NCBI GenBank assembly: GCA_025934775.1 | Contig: JAICWO010000002.1 | Span: 186,001 to 250,000, forward strand | Direction: 5' to 3' | DNA: 64,000 nt | Source of the DNA: Gemmatimonadaceae bacterium | GTDB lineage: Bacteria; Gemmatimonadota; Gemmatimonadetes; Gemmatimonadales; Gemmatimonadaceae | Part shown: piece by piece, positions 39,702 through 48,220 of the stretch | Position numbering within the stretch: position 1 is the first letter of the stretch | How the letters are laid out: each line of letters opens with the position of its first letter | Program-made: the position numbers and the translations under genes | The notes under the pieces: generated by a model | Databases searched by the model: none | Seen by the model: only the letters and a program-made list of their open reading frames with translations | Told to the model about the DNA's origin: nothing

Positions 39702-40515
39702 TTATATGATCCCGTTGCCGCTGAATGCGGCGTCGATATTTCTCATCCTTGGCTCCGCACGTGCCGTCGGTGGGGCCCTTCGAGCCGGGCGCTGACGTGT
39801 TGTAGTCCTCGAGGTCGATGTGCCGGAAGTGTCCGTACGCGTTCGTCACATCGCGAATCGCGATCACGTCGAAGTACGATGCGTCCGGCGTCGTCCATCC
39901 CTTGTTAATGCAAAGCCATTCACCCTGAAATGTGCCCGGGTACTCGTGGTGGAAGAGCAACTTGTTGGTGAGGGTCGGCTCCCAGGGCCGGCTGTTGCCA
40001 GCGACCGCGCCGCGAGTGAAGTAGGGCCCAACGACTTCGTTCATCACACGCCCGATCAGTGCGGTCTGCACCGCGGGCTCGAGGTAGTCGCCGTGCCCGT
40101 AATCGATGTCGATGTAGTACGCGCCGTCGATGAGCTGCACGTCCAGCACGGTGCCGTCGGCCCAACTCCCGACCACCGTGCCGGGCTTGATGGGAATCCA
40201 GACGTGGTCCAGTCCTTCGACGTGCCCGCCTTCGTGCGCACCAAAGAATCCGAGGCCGCCCGCGGCGCCGAGGACGATGCTGTCCAGCGGCACCGGGAGC
40301 GCGAGGCGGACCGGCGAGCCCCAGCTTGGGATCGGTTGAACCCACGCCCCGTCGACCCATGGCACCGGTACGACCGCGACGGGCGGAGTGAAGCGTCCGG
40401 CGACGCCGGTAATGTTGCTGCCGTCGTGGCCACAGGCGGCGATGGCGGTCATCGCGGTCATCGCGGTCATCGCGGTCGTCACAACGAGGAGGGCAGCGCG
40501 GTGAGGGCGGAGCAT
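39702..40515 (-). pseudogene. lipoprotein of unknown function with probable late frameshift
   Basis: About 270 residues with a signal peptide whose core is a MTA repeat (9-bp tandem unit) and a lipobox (AIAACGHDG). The body contains AHEGGHVEGLDHVWIPIKPG, then GTVLDVQLIDGAYYIDIDYG and HGDYLEPAVQTA, with many His residues; I do not recognise the family. Near 39745 the open frame loses its G/C third positions. The neighbouring frame gives a natural-looking end (NIDAAFSGNGII) with TAA at 39702-39704. The uninterrupted frame instead runs antisense through the YCII gene to 39526, which is unlikely. A single-base indel near 39740-39755 explains both. Confidence 0.5.
40442..40477. repeat. 9-bp in-frame tandem repeat in a signal peptide
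   Basis: Four copies of ATCGCGGTC (first copy ATGGCGGTC) encode repeated Met-Thr-Ala in the hydrophobic core of the lipoprotein signal peptide. Copy-number change would alter signal length without shifting frame. Confidence 0.7.
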
Positions 40516-40559
40516 CGTACGATGGGATTCGAGAAGACTCACGACAGCCCGGCGTGTGC

Positions 40560-41525
40560 TCAGGGCGACTGCGTCGACGCGGAGAGGTGCCCGCTCGACA
40601 TCAACCACCGAACCGCGTCCTCCGCCGCCCCAACCGCCGTATAGCGTGGCGCAAAGCCAATCCGCGCGCAGAGCTTCTCGATGCTCGCGCACGGCGAGTG
40701 AAGCACGTGGTCCCGCGTCGTGGCCGCGCTCTCTGGCGGGACGCGCGCCGCCCATTCGTCGAACGGGACGAACTCCAGACGCGCCTCCTTCCCGAACCAG
40801 CGCGCCGCGCCCTCGGCGTAGTCCCGCATCGTCACCGGCTCGCGCGCCGCGACGTGGAACGCTTCGCCCACGACTTGATCTCGATTCGCGACGGCGAGCG
40901 CGAACGCTTGTGCCACGTCGTCCGCGTGCACGTGCTGCAGGCGCGCGCCGCCGTCGTTCGGCAGCGAGAGCACTTCTCCCCGCGCCAGCGTCTCGAACAC
41001 GCGGATGTCGAGGTTGCCCGCGGGATTGATCGGCGCCCAGCCGGGCCCGCTGATGTGGCCGGGATGTAGGATGGCCGCGGGGAATCCCGCCTGCGCCTCA
41101 TCGAGCAGGTATCGCTCGATCTCGGCCTTTCGAATTCCGTAATCACCGAACGGCTCGCGCGCGGCATGCTCGTCGTACGGGCAGGAGCGCGGCACGCCGT
41201 GCACCCACAGCGTGCCGCAGTGCAGAAGCAGGTCGACGCGCCCGCGCAACGCCTCGACGAGCTGGCGCGCGGTCCGCGGCTCGAAGCAGATCAGATCGAT
41301 GACGATGTCCGGATCGAGCGCGGCGACACGACCGCCGTATGTTCCGTCGCGCTCAGCCTGGTCGCGATCAAAGATTACGTGTTCGACCACACGCCATTCG
41401 CCGGCATCATGATACGGTCGACGAACGCCGCGCGATACGGCCGCAACGGAGTGGCCATCGCGGACGAGGCGAGGCACGAGCCACGAACCGATGTGCCCCG
41501 TCGCGCCAAGCACGACGACGCGCAT
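40560..41525 (-). CDS. NAD-dependent epimerase/dehydratase family protein
   Basis: A 321-residue extended SDR protein: VVVLGATGHIGSWLVPRL binds the dinucleotide. The active-site area differs from the usual Y-x-x-x-K: DYGIRKAEIERYLL follows HCGTLWVHGVP. Also seen are LHPGHISGPGWAPINPAGN and HVHADDVAQAFALAV, common in atypical SDRs acting on sugars or isoprenoid-type substrates. Substrate unknown. Confidence 0.8.
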   Translation of the reverse strand: MRVVVLGATGHIGSWLVPRLVRDGHSVAAVSRGVRRPYHDAGEWRVVEHVIFDRDQAERDGTYGGRVAALDPDIVIDLICFEPRTARQLVEALRGRVDLLLHCGTLWVHGVPRSCPYDEHAAREPFGDYGIRKAEIERYLLDEAQAGFPAAILHPGHISGPGWAPINPAGNLDIRVFETLARGEVLSLPNDGGARLQHVHADDVAQAFALAVANRDQVVGEAFHVAAREPVTMRDYAEGAARWFGKEARLEFVPFDEWAARVPPESAATTRDHVLHSPCASIEKLCARIGFAPRYTAVGAAEDAVRWLMSSGHLSASTQSP

Positions 41526-41634
41526 TAGCTGCCCGACCGCACGAGAGTTGATTTGCTGGTGTTCACGTTGGGCAGTAGTATGCAGCCGCTGCCTCGAGCG
41601 GGGTAGCGCTCCGGCCGACTACCAGCGTCCATCC

Positions 41635-43269
41635 ATGCGCGCGCTCCTTCTTCTCGTCCTCGTCGCCACGTCCGCGGTCGCACAGCGCCCCAGCGTCAGA
41701 GCACATCCGCTCGACTCGGCGGCCGTCTCCGACATCGCGACGCTCCTCATGCTCGAGGACACGCGGACCTTCGACTCGCTGACGCTCAGCCGATTGCTCC
41801 ACGCACCGCATCCGGAGGTGCGGCGACAGGCCGCGCTCGCCGTCGCTCGCATCAACGACGTGCGAGGCGTGGCGCTGCTGCGCGCCCGTCCGCTCGATCC
41901 CGATACCGCGATCGCGGCGACGACCGTCTTTGCCGTCGGGCAGCTTCGCGATACGCTCACGATTCCGTGGTTCGACTCGCTGCTCTCGAGCGCACGCACG
42001 CCACGGACGATATTGAGCGAAGCGGCATACGCACTCGGTAAAGTCAAAACGCCGGCGGCGCGCGCGGTGCTCGCGCGGTTTCTCTCGACGGCCGCGGCAA
42101 CGCCTCGCACGCGCGGCGCGATCGGCGAAGCGCTGCTCTCGATCGGGCGCTCGACGACGAGAGGCGACCTCGCACCGATCACGCGGTGGACGACGTCGCG
42201 CGATGAACAGATCCGGTGGCGGGCGGCGTGGGCGCTCTTTCGCCCGCGCGATCCCGCGGCAGTGAGCGCGCTGCTCACCCTGTCGAATGATCCGTCCGGA
42301 ACCGTGCGGTCGTGGGCCGTGCGCGCGCTCGTGAAGGCAGAAGCCGACTCGGCGCAGCTCCAGGATCGAGCAGAAGCGCGGCTCGAGTCGGCGCTCACTG
42401 ATTCAGATCGGCGCGTGCGCACCGAAGCCGTTCGCGCGCTCGCCACCTATTCGGACTCCAGCGCAGTCGCCGCGCTCGTCGCCGCACTGTTGTCGAAGGA
42501 CAGTTGGCTCTCGGTGAGCGCGGCGGAGGGACTCGCGCGAGCGCGCGCTGCGTGGACGATCCCGGCGCTGCTCAATGCGACACGCGAGCCGGCGCCGTGC
42601 GCGCTTCGCGTCACGGCGATGCGCACGTTGCGTACATTCGCCGAGTCCGATGCGCGCGCGGCCGCGGCGACGATCGCGAGCGACACGGTGCCATACTGTC
42701 GCAACGCCGCCGAGCAGTTGCTGCGCGATACGATTCCGCGCACGGGGCGCCGTGGCGGGCGAGGCGGCCAGCGACCGCGTCCCACGATCACCGCGCGGCC
42801 GATGCCGGAGTATCGCGCGATCGTGGAGCGTTGGATCGCGCCGGCGGTTGCGGGCAAGCCGCTGCCTCGTGCGCGTTGGGAGACCACGCGCGGGGCGATC
42901 GAGCTCGAGCTCTACGCTGCTGATGCACCGCTCGCCACCGACGCGTTTGCGCACATCATGGAAGCGGGAACGATCGTCGGCACGGAATTCACACGCGTCG
43001 TTCCCGACTTCGTCGATCAGCAGGCGACGATTCGCGACGCCCCCCTCCAGCGCGACGAGGTCAATCGGCATCGCCTCGCGCGCGGCAATCTCGCCTGGGC
43101 GAGCGCGGGTCTCGACACCGGCCGACCGGGCTATACGCTCAATCACACGCCGCAGCCGCACAACGAAGGCGACTTCACCTCGCTCGGTCGCGTCGTGAGC
43201 GGGCAGGACATCGTGGACCGCATGGAGCTCGGCGACCGCGTGACCGCGGCGAGAATGATCAGCCCATGA
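41635..43269 (+). CDS. secreted HEAT-repeat protein fused to a cyclophilin-type peptidyl-prolyl isomerase
   Basis: A 544-residue protein with a signal peptide (about 1-16, ending SAVAQ). Residues about 40-360 are HEAT-like repeats (HPEVRRQAALAVARI, SGTVRSWAVRALVKAE, DRRVRTEAVRALATY). After a basic linker (RTGRRGGRGGQRPRP), residues about 415-540 form a cyclophilin-like domain (WETTRGAIELELYAADAPLA, FTRVVPDFVDQQATI, FTSLGRVVSGQDIVDRM). Several residues of the canonical cyclophilin pocket are not obvious, so activity may be weak. Likely a periplasmic folding or binding factor. Confidence 0.8.
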   Translation: MRALLLLVLVATSAVAQRPSVRAHPLDSAAVSDIATLLMLEDTRTFDSLTLSRLLHAPHPEVRRQAALAVARINDVRGVALLRARPLDPDTAIAATTVFAVGQLRDTLTIPWFDSLLSSARTPRTILSEAAYALGKVKTPAARAVLARFLSTAAATPRTRGAIGEALLSIGRSTTRGDLAPITRWTTSRDEQIRWRAAWALFRPRDPAAVSALLTLSNDPSGTVRSWAVRALVKAEADSAQLQDRAEARLESALTDSDRRVRTEAVRALATYSDSSAVAALVAALLSKDSWLSVSAAEGLARARAAWTIPALLNATREPAPCALRVTAMRTLRTFAESDARAAAATIASDTVPYCRNAAEQLLRDTIPRTGRRGGRGGQRPRPTITARPMPEYRAIVERWIAPAVAGKPLPRARWETTRGAIELELYAADAPLATDAFAHIMEAGTIVGTEFTRVVPDFVDQQATIRDAPLQRDEVNRHRLARGNLAWASAGLDTGRPGYTLNHTPQPHNEGDFTSLGRVVSGQDIVDRMELGDRVTAARMISP

Positions 43270-43431
43270 GCACTGTTGCCGACGTCGTCCGCTCCATGTC
43301 GGATGGGCTCCATCCGCTGGAGTGCCGTTCGCTCGCCTCATCCAGGGGCGCATCCTGCGTATCTGCGCCCAGGCGCTGTTCTGCGGCGCCGCGCCCCATC
43401 ATGTGAGCTCTCTCGGTCTGGTGAGTGAACA

Positions 43432-46122
43432 TCACCCTCCGGCGCCCCCGAGGTGCTGCAGTCGGTTGGTCTCCACGAGCAGACGCGGCGCCATGGGCAT
43501 GGCGACGACGGCGAGCGTCTTGCCGTCGGGACTCACGTCGGCCGAGCGCGACTCGACGATCTGGTCGTACACGGAGCCGATGATCGCCCTCGGCGCACCG
43601 GCGCGCACGTCACCGTTCGCGAAGCGCAGGCTGGAAATCACAGCTTCGTAATCACCGTTCTCATATACGATCGCCGTATCCGTCGCCCAGACCGGATAAT
43701 TCCCGCCGCTCGCCGAGATGCGGTACCGCGCGCCGCCGGCCGGGAAGGGCTCGACGTAGATCTCGGTGCGGCCCGTTTCGTCGGACTCGTACGCCACCCA
43801 CTTCCCGTTCGGTGACACGGCGGCGAATTCGGCGTGAGCGGCCATTTGCAGGAGCGGACGCGCGTGCGTGCCGTCCGCGTTCATGACCCACAACTCGGTG
43901 GACTTGCCGTCGCGGCTTTGCACGGCGAGCGGCACGAGGCCGCCGGCGTTCGACGGAAAACCGAAGCGGACGCCCTGGCCGCTGTTGTGGCGCTGATGCC
44001 CGGTGAACGTGGTGTCGCCGAACGGTGTCGCGGGCGCGCTCTGGTCCACGGGGCGGCTCATCATGCGGCGGACTCCATCGCGATCGTCCAGCCAGCGCAC
44101 GGTGCGGCCGTCGGCGGACCAGATCGGGTCGAGCGCGCTGCCGGCATCCGAGAGCCGCGTGTCGACGCCCGACTCGATGTCGTACACCCACACTTGCTCG
44201 TCGGTGCCGGCGACGTTGTAGTCGCCTTGCGTGTACGCGATGCGGTGCCCGTCGGGAGAGAATCGCGGCGAGTGGCGCGCCGCATCGCCGGGAATCGCGC
44301 GGAGGAGCTGGCCCTGCATCGAATACAGCCGCAATTGGCTCTGCTGCGCGCCGAGGGCGCGTATCGCCATGGTGCCGTCGTTCGCGACGGCGTATTCCGC
44401 TTCGGAGTAGTTGTGGGTGAGCGTGTGGTCGCTGAGGCGAATCGGCGAGCTGCCAAGCGTGAACGTCTTCGGATCGAAACGGCGGGCCATGAGCGAACCG
44501 TCGGCCATGGCGTACGTGAGATAGCCGCTAGTGGAGTAGTACGGCTGGAAGCCCGGCGTCAGGCGATGAACGACCTGGTGATCCATGTCGAGGGCAATGA
44601 CCCACGCGTCGGCGTCGCCGCCGCTCCTGGGCGCGGTGGCGTAGAGCAGCACGTGGCTGCCCGGCAGCACGTGAGGAACGGCGCGCCCGTGCTCGGTCGC
44701 GGTGTCGGCTCGCGAGTAGAGTTTCGGCTCGCCGCCGTCGGCGCTCACCCGGTAGATGGACTGCGGTCCGTCGACGTCGGGCGTGAAGTACACGTAGCCG
44801 TCGTCGCCCCACGACGCCCCGCGCACCTTCCCGGCGCCGGCCGGGCCGATCGTCATGGCCCCGCCGCCGTTGGTGATGTCCACCTTCATGAGCATTCCCT
44901 GACGGAAGAACCCCAGCCAGCGTCCGTCGGGGGAGAGGAATGGCGTCACGCCGTTGCCCGTGCCGGGGATCGGACGCGCGTTGGCGTCGCCCAGGTCGCG
45001 GCAGTAGACCATCGTCGTGTCACCCGTCTGCGCGAGGAACACGATGCGTTGGCCGTCTGCCGAGATGGCGAGCGATGGGCCGCAGCAGTTGTTGGTGACG
45101 GAGAAAGTCGAGTCGCCCTGCACGTAGAGCCGCAGCTCGGGCGGTGCGGCCGACGCGGGAGGCGGCCGCAGCCATCCCCAGAGTGCGATTGCAAGCAGGG
45201 CGACGACGAGCGCGGCGGCACCCTGCGCGATCGATTTCCACCGTGCGTCGGCGACCACGGCCGTTCGTGCGGAGCCTGCCGTGGTGAAGTGCGAATCGCC
45301 GAGCGCATCGGCGAATGCGCGCGCGGAGGGAAAGCGATCCGCGGGCAGCTTCTCGAGCGCGCGATGCACCGCGGCCGCCACCGCCGGCGGCGTGTTCCGC
45401 CGCAGCATCGTCACCGCTTCCGGCTCGGCGCTCATCACCTTGGCGACGATCGCCTGCACCGTCGAGCCCGTGAACGGCGGATCGCCCGTGAGCATTTCAT
45501 ACAGCACCGCCCCCAGCGCGTAGACGTCGCTCCGGGCGTCGATCTGCTTCTCGCCCATCGCCTGCTCGGGACTCATGTAGTGCGGCGTGCCGAGCGAGAG
45601 TCCCGTCTGCGTCATCCGCTCGCCGCCCGCGCTCTGCACCGCCAGCGCGATGCCGAAGTCCGCGACCAGCGCGCGGCGGTCGTGCAACAAAATGTTCTCG
45701 GGCTTGATGTCGCGGTGGATCACGCCGTGCCGGTGCGCGTAGTCGAGCGCGTCGGCCACTTCGCGCGCGATCCCGACGGCGTCGTCGATCGGGAGCGGCT
45801 TCTCGCGATTGAGCCGATCGCGGAGCGACTCGCCCTCGACGAACGGCATGACGTAGAAGAGCAGCCCGTCGGCCTCGCCCGAGTCGTGCAGGGGGAGGAT
45901 GTGCGGATGCTGCAGATTCGCGGTGGTCTTGATCTCGCTCAGGAAGCGCTGCGCACCGAGGGCGGCGGCGAGATCGGGGTGCAGGACCTTGATCGCGACT
46001 TGGCGGTCGTGCTTGAGGTCCTGCGCGAGGTAGACGGTCGCCATGCCGCCCGCGCCGAGCTCACGTTCGATGCGATAGCGGCCGGCGAGGGCGGAAGTTA
46101 GGCGGGCAGCGGCGTCCGACAC
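43432..46122 (-). CDS. membrane-anchored serine/threonine protein kinase with PD40 propeller
   Basis: An 896-residue protein. The kinase domain (about 15-275) is complete: GAGGMATVY loop, K45 in VAIKVL, D138 in IHRDIKPEN, DFG at 155-157 and the APE-like MSPEQA. One membrane helix lies at about 300-318. The C-terminal 570 residues are a TolB/PD40 six- or seven-bladed propeller (ISADGQRIVFLAQ, SPDGRWLGFFRQ, SPDGHRIAYTQG, SPNGKWVAYESD). A cytoplasmic kinase with an outside propeller suggests a receptor kinase. This architecture is common in Gemmatimonadota. Confidence 0.9.
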   Translation of the reverse strand: MSDAAARLTSALAGRYRIERELGAGGMATVYLAQDLKHDRQVAIKVLHPDLAAALGAQRFLSEIKTTANLQHPHILPLHDSGEADGLLFYVMPFVEGESLRDRLNREKPLPIDDAVGIAREVADALDYAHRHGVIHRDIKPENILLHDRRALVADFGIALAVQSAGGERMTQTGLSLGTPHYMSPEQAMGEKQIDARSDVYALGAVLYEMLTGDPPFTGSTVQAIVAKVMSAEPEAVTMLRRNTPPAVAAAVHRALEKLPADRFPSARAFADALGDSHFTTAGSARTAVVADARWKSIAQGAAALVVALLAIALWGWLRPPPASAAPPELRLYVQGDSTFSVTNNCCGPSLAISADGQRIVFLAQTGDTTMVYCRDLGDANARPIPGTGNGVTPFLSPDGRWLGFFRQGMLMKVDITNGGGAMTIGPAGAGKVRGASWGDDGYVYFTPDVDGPQSIYRVSADGGEPKLYSRADTATEHGRAVPHVLPGSHVLLYATAPRSGGDADAWVIALDMDHQVVHRLTPGFQPYYSTSGYLTYAMADGSLMARRFDPKTFTLGSSPIRLSDHTLTHNYSEAEYAVANDGTMAIRALGAQQSQLRLYSMQGQLLRAIPGDAARHSPRFSPDGHRIAYTQGDYNVAGTDEQVWVYDIESGVDTRLSDAGSALDPIWSADGRTVRWLDDRDGVRRMMSRPVDQSAPATPFGDTTFTGHQRHNSGQGVRFGFPSNAGGLVPLAVQSRDGKSTELWVMNADGTHARPLLQMAAHAEFAAVSPNGKWVAYESDETGRTEIYVEPFPAGGARYRISASGGNYPVWATDTAIVYENGDYEAVISSLRFANGDVRAGAPRAIIGSVYDQIVESRSADVSPDGKTLAVVAMPMAPRLLVETNRLQHLGGAGG

Positions 46123-46293
46123 GCGCGAAACATGCGGGCGCCAAGGAAGCAGCGCCAGCAGTAACGGACTAACTCACGCGATCTAGTTGGGGTTCGCCGG
46201 GTGAGAGGCGGCGCGCGGTGGCGAGGACGCTTGGAGCAATTCGCGATCGTTCGCGTCGAATGTGTTGGAGCTCGCTCGGGTTGACAGGCGCGT

Positions 46294-46740
46294 TCACGGC
46301 ACCAGCGCGTGGATCAATCCCCACGCGCACTTGGTTCCGTCCGGCGCGGTGATCGTTGCTTCGATTCGCGCGAACGAGCCATTGATTCGTGAGCTGTCGA
46401 CCACGGTTCCATCGAATGGGATGGTCGCGCCGCCGTCGAACTGCAGCGAGCCGCTGACGCGATCCACCGCCGGACGCGTCGCGTTCAACGTCACAGTACC
46501 GTTTCCTGGGATGGCGGGCGTCGTCGTGCCGCAGGCGAGCGAATCGTTGGCGAGTGCGTAGCCGCCCGTTCCATGGACCGTGCGCTCAGTCCACGTCAGC
46601 GCCAGTCCCAGCTCGAGGCCGACGATCGTGTGGCCCGTCGACCAAGCGCCGTCGAGCGAGCGCGTCTCGGGCGACGTGCTGTCGCCGCACGCGATCGCGG
46701 CAATCGTGAAGGCCGCGACGAACAGTCCATACCGCCGCAT
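46294..46740 (-). CDS. small lipoprotein, unknown function
   Basis: A 148-residue protein with lipobox IAAIACGDS and a beta-rich mature part (LELGLALTWTERTVHGTG, NGTVTLNATRP, RVSGSLQFDGGATIPFDGTV). A strong GGAGGAGAAGTTG ribosome binding site precedes the ATG, unlike many neighbours. The pattern of short strands closing with G-S-F-x-R-I suggests a lipocalin- or META-like barrel, but I cannot name the family. Confidence 0.6.
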   Translation of the reverse strand: MRRYGLFVAAFTIAAIACGDSTSPETRSLDGAWSTGHTIVGLELGLALTWTERTVHGTGGYALANDSLACGTTTPAIPGNGTVTLNATRPAVDRVSGSLQFDGGATIPFDGTVVDSSRINGSFARIEATITAPDGTKCAWGLIHALVP

Positions 46741-46839
46741 CAACTTCTCCTCCGGCGCATCATGTCTGCCGAACCGTTCGTCCGCGCGTTCGGTCACGCA
46801 TCGCTGGACCGCGCTCCGCACGCGCCGCACTATATATGA

Positions 46840-48147
46840 ATGAATACCGTCGCCGACGTCGTCGTTTGCGGAGCGGGAATCGTCGGCTCCGCCGCCGCCT
46901 ACCATCTCGCCGTGCGCCAGCGCGTGGGACGCGTGATCATCGTCGACGAGCGCGAGCCGCTCACCCTCACCAGCGATAAGGGCACGCACGGCTATCGCAA
47001 CTGGTGGCCCGGTCCGGACGACACGATGCTGCGCTTCGTCTCGCGGAGCATCGATCTGCTCGAGGAATCGGCGCGCGAGTGCGGGAACGCGTTCCGGATG
47101 AATCGTCGCGGCTACCTTTTCGCGACCGCGGACGCCGAAGAGCTCGAGCGCATGCGCGCGAGGGCGACGCAGGTGTCCGCGGTCGGCATGGGGCTGCTGC
47201 GCGAGCACACCGACTTCGCGACGTACGAGCCGCATCCCGCCGAGGGCTTCGAGGATCAGCCGGCCGGAGCGGACCTGCTCATCGGCGAAGCGGCGCGGCG
47301 CGCGTTCCCGTATCTCGTCGATCGCACGGCGGGCGCGCTGCACATTCGCCGCGCGGGCACGCTCAACGGGGTCGACCTCGGCGCGCTCTTCCTCAAGCAG
47401 GCGATCGCCAACGGCGCGACGTTCGTCCGCGACCGCGTGGTTGGTTTCGAAATCTCTAATGGCGCGATGCGCGGCGTGCGGCTCGCGTCGGGAGACGTCA
47501 TCGACACGCCGCGCATCGTGCTCGCCGCCGGCCCGGCGGTCCACGAGGTGGGCGAGATGCTCGGCGTCTCGATCCCCGTGTCACACGAGCTGCACGCCAA
47601 GCTCACCCTTCGCGATACGGCGCGCGCCGTCCCGCGCGATGCGCCATTCGTGATCTGGAATGATCCGCTCACGATCGACGGACGCGCACTGCCCGGCGGC
47701 GCGCACCTGCGGCCGGTCGATCTCACGCGCGGCGACGAGCTCTATCTGATCTGGACGTACGAGACCGACACGCGCCCATACGAGTGGCCGCCGCGCTTCG
47801 CTGCGCATCACGCGGAGATTCTCGTGCGCGGCTGTGCGGCGATGATACCGGCGATGCAGCAGTACGTCGGCGGCGGCGCGCGCGGCTTGCTCGACGGCGG
47901 CTTCTACTGCAAGACGCGCGAGAATCGGCCGCTCATCGGCCGGCTCGACGTCGACGGCGCCTTCATCTGCGCGGCGCTGTCGGGCTTCGGGATCATGTCG
48001 GCTCACGCGGCGGGCGAGCTCGTGTCGCTGCACGTCGCCGAGCGCGCACTGCCCGACTACGCCGCTGCGTTCGCGCCACAGCGCTACGACGACGCGTCAT
48101 ACGTCGCGCGCATCACAGCGTGGGGCGCCGGCGCCGGGCAGCTCTAA
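46840..48147 (+). CDS. FAD-dependent oxidoreductase of the DAO (glycine/sarcosine oxidase-like) family
   Basis: A 435-residue protein. The Rossmann motif VVVCGAGIVGSAAAYHLA binds FAD, followed by IIVDEREP. The family's late FAD motif appears as CKTRENRPLIGRLDVDGAFI and ALSGFGIMSAHAAGEL. Members oxidise N-substituted or D-amino acids and related amines; the substrate is unknown. An AT-rich TATATA lies directly before the ATG, so a leaderless transcript is possible. No partner genes of an amine pathway are adjacent. Confidence 0.85.
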   Translation: MNTVADVVVCGAGIVGSAAAYHLAVRQRVGRVIIVDEREPLTLTSDKGTHGYRNWWPGPDDTMLRFVSRSIDLLEESARECGNAFRMNRRGYLFATADAEELERMRARATQVSAVGMGLLREHTDFATYEPHPAEGFEDQPAGADLLIGEAARRAFPYLVDRTAGALHIRRAGTLNGVDLGALFLKQAIANGATFVRDRVVGFEISNGAMRGVRLASGDVIDTPRIVLAAGPAVHEVGEMLGVSIPVSHELHAKLTLRDTARAVPRDAPFVIWNDPLTIDGRALPGGAHLRPVDLTRGDELYLIWTYETDTRPYEWPPRFAAHHAEILVRGCAAMIPAMQQYVGGGARGLLDGGFYCKTRENRPLIGRLDVDGAFICAALSGFGIMSAHAAGELVSLHVAERALPDYAAAFAPQRYDDASYVARITAWGAGAGQL

Positions 48148-48220
48148 ATGACTCGGCGCTCCTCAGCGCCCTCCGCGGTTCAATGCAGTTGCCGTTGCGG
48201 CGACTCTCACTTCACCGACG

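Noticed and set aside
43834..46101. Long plus-strand open frame (755 codons) opposite the receptor kinase
   Set aside because: Antisense to a complete kinase domain and propeller; no recognisable motif.
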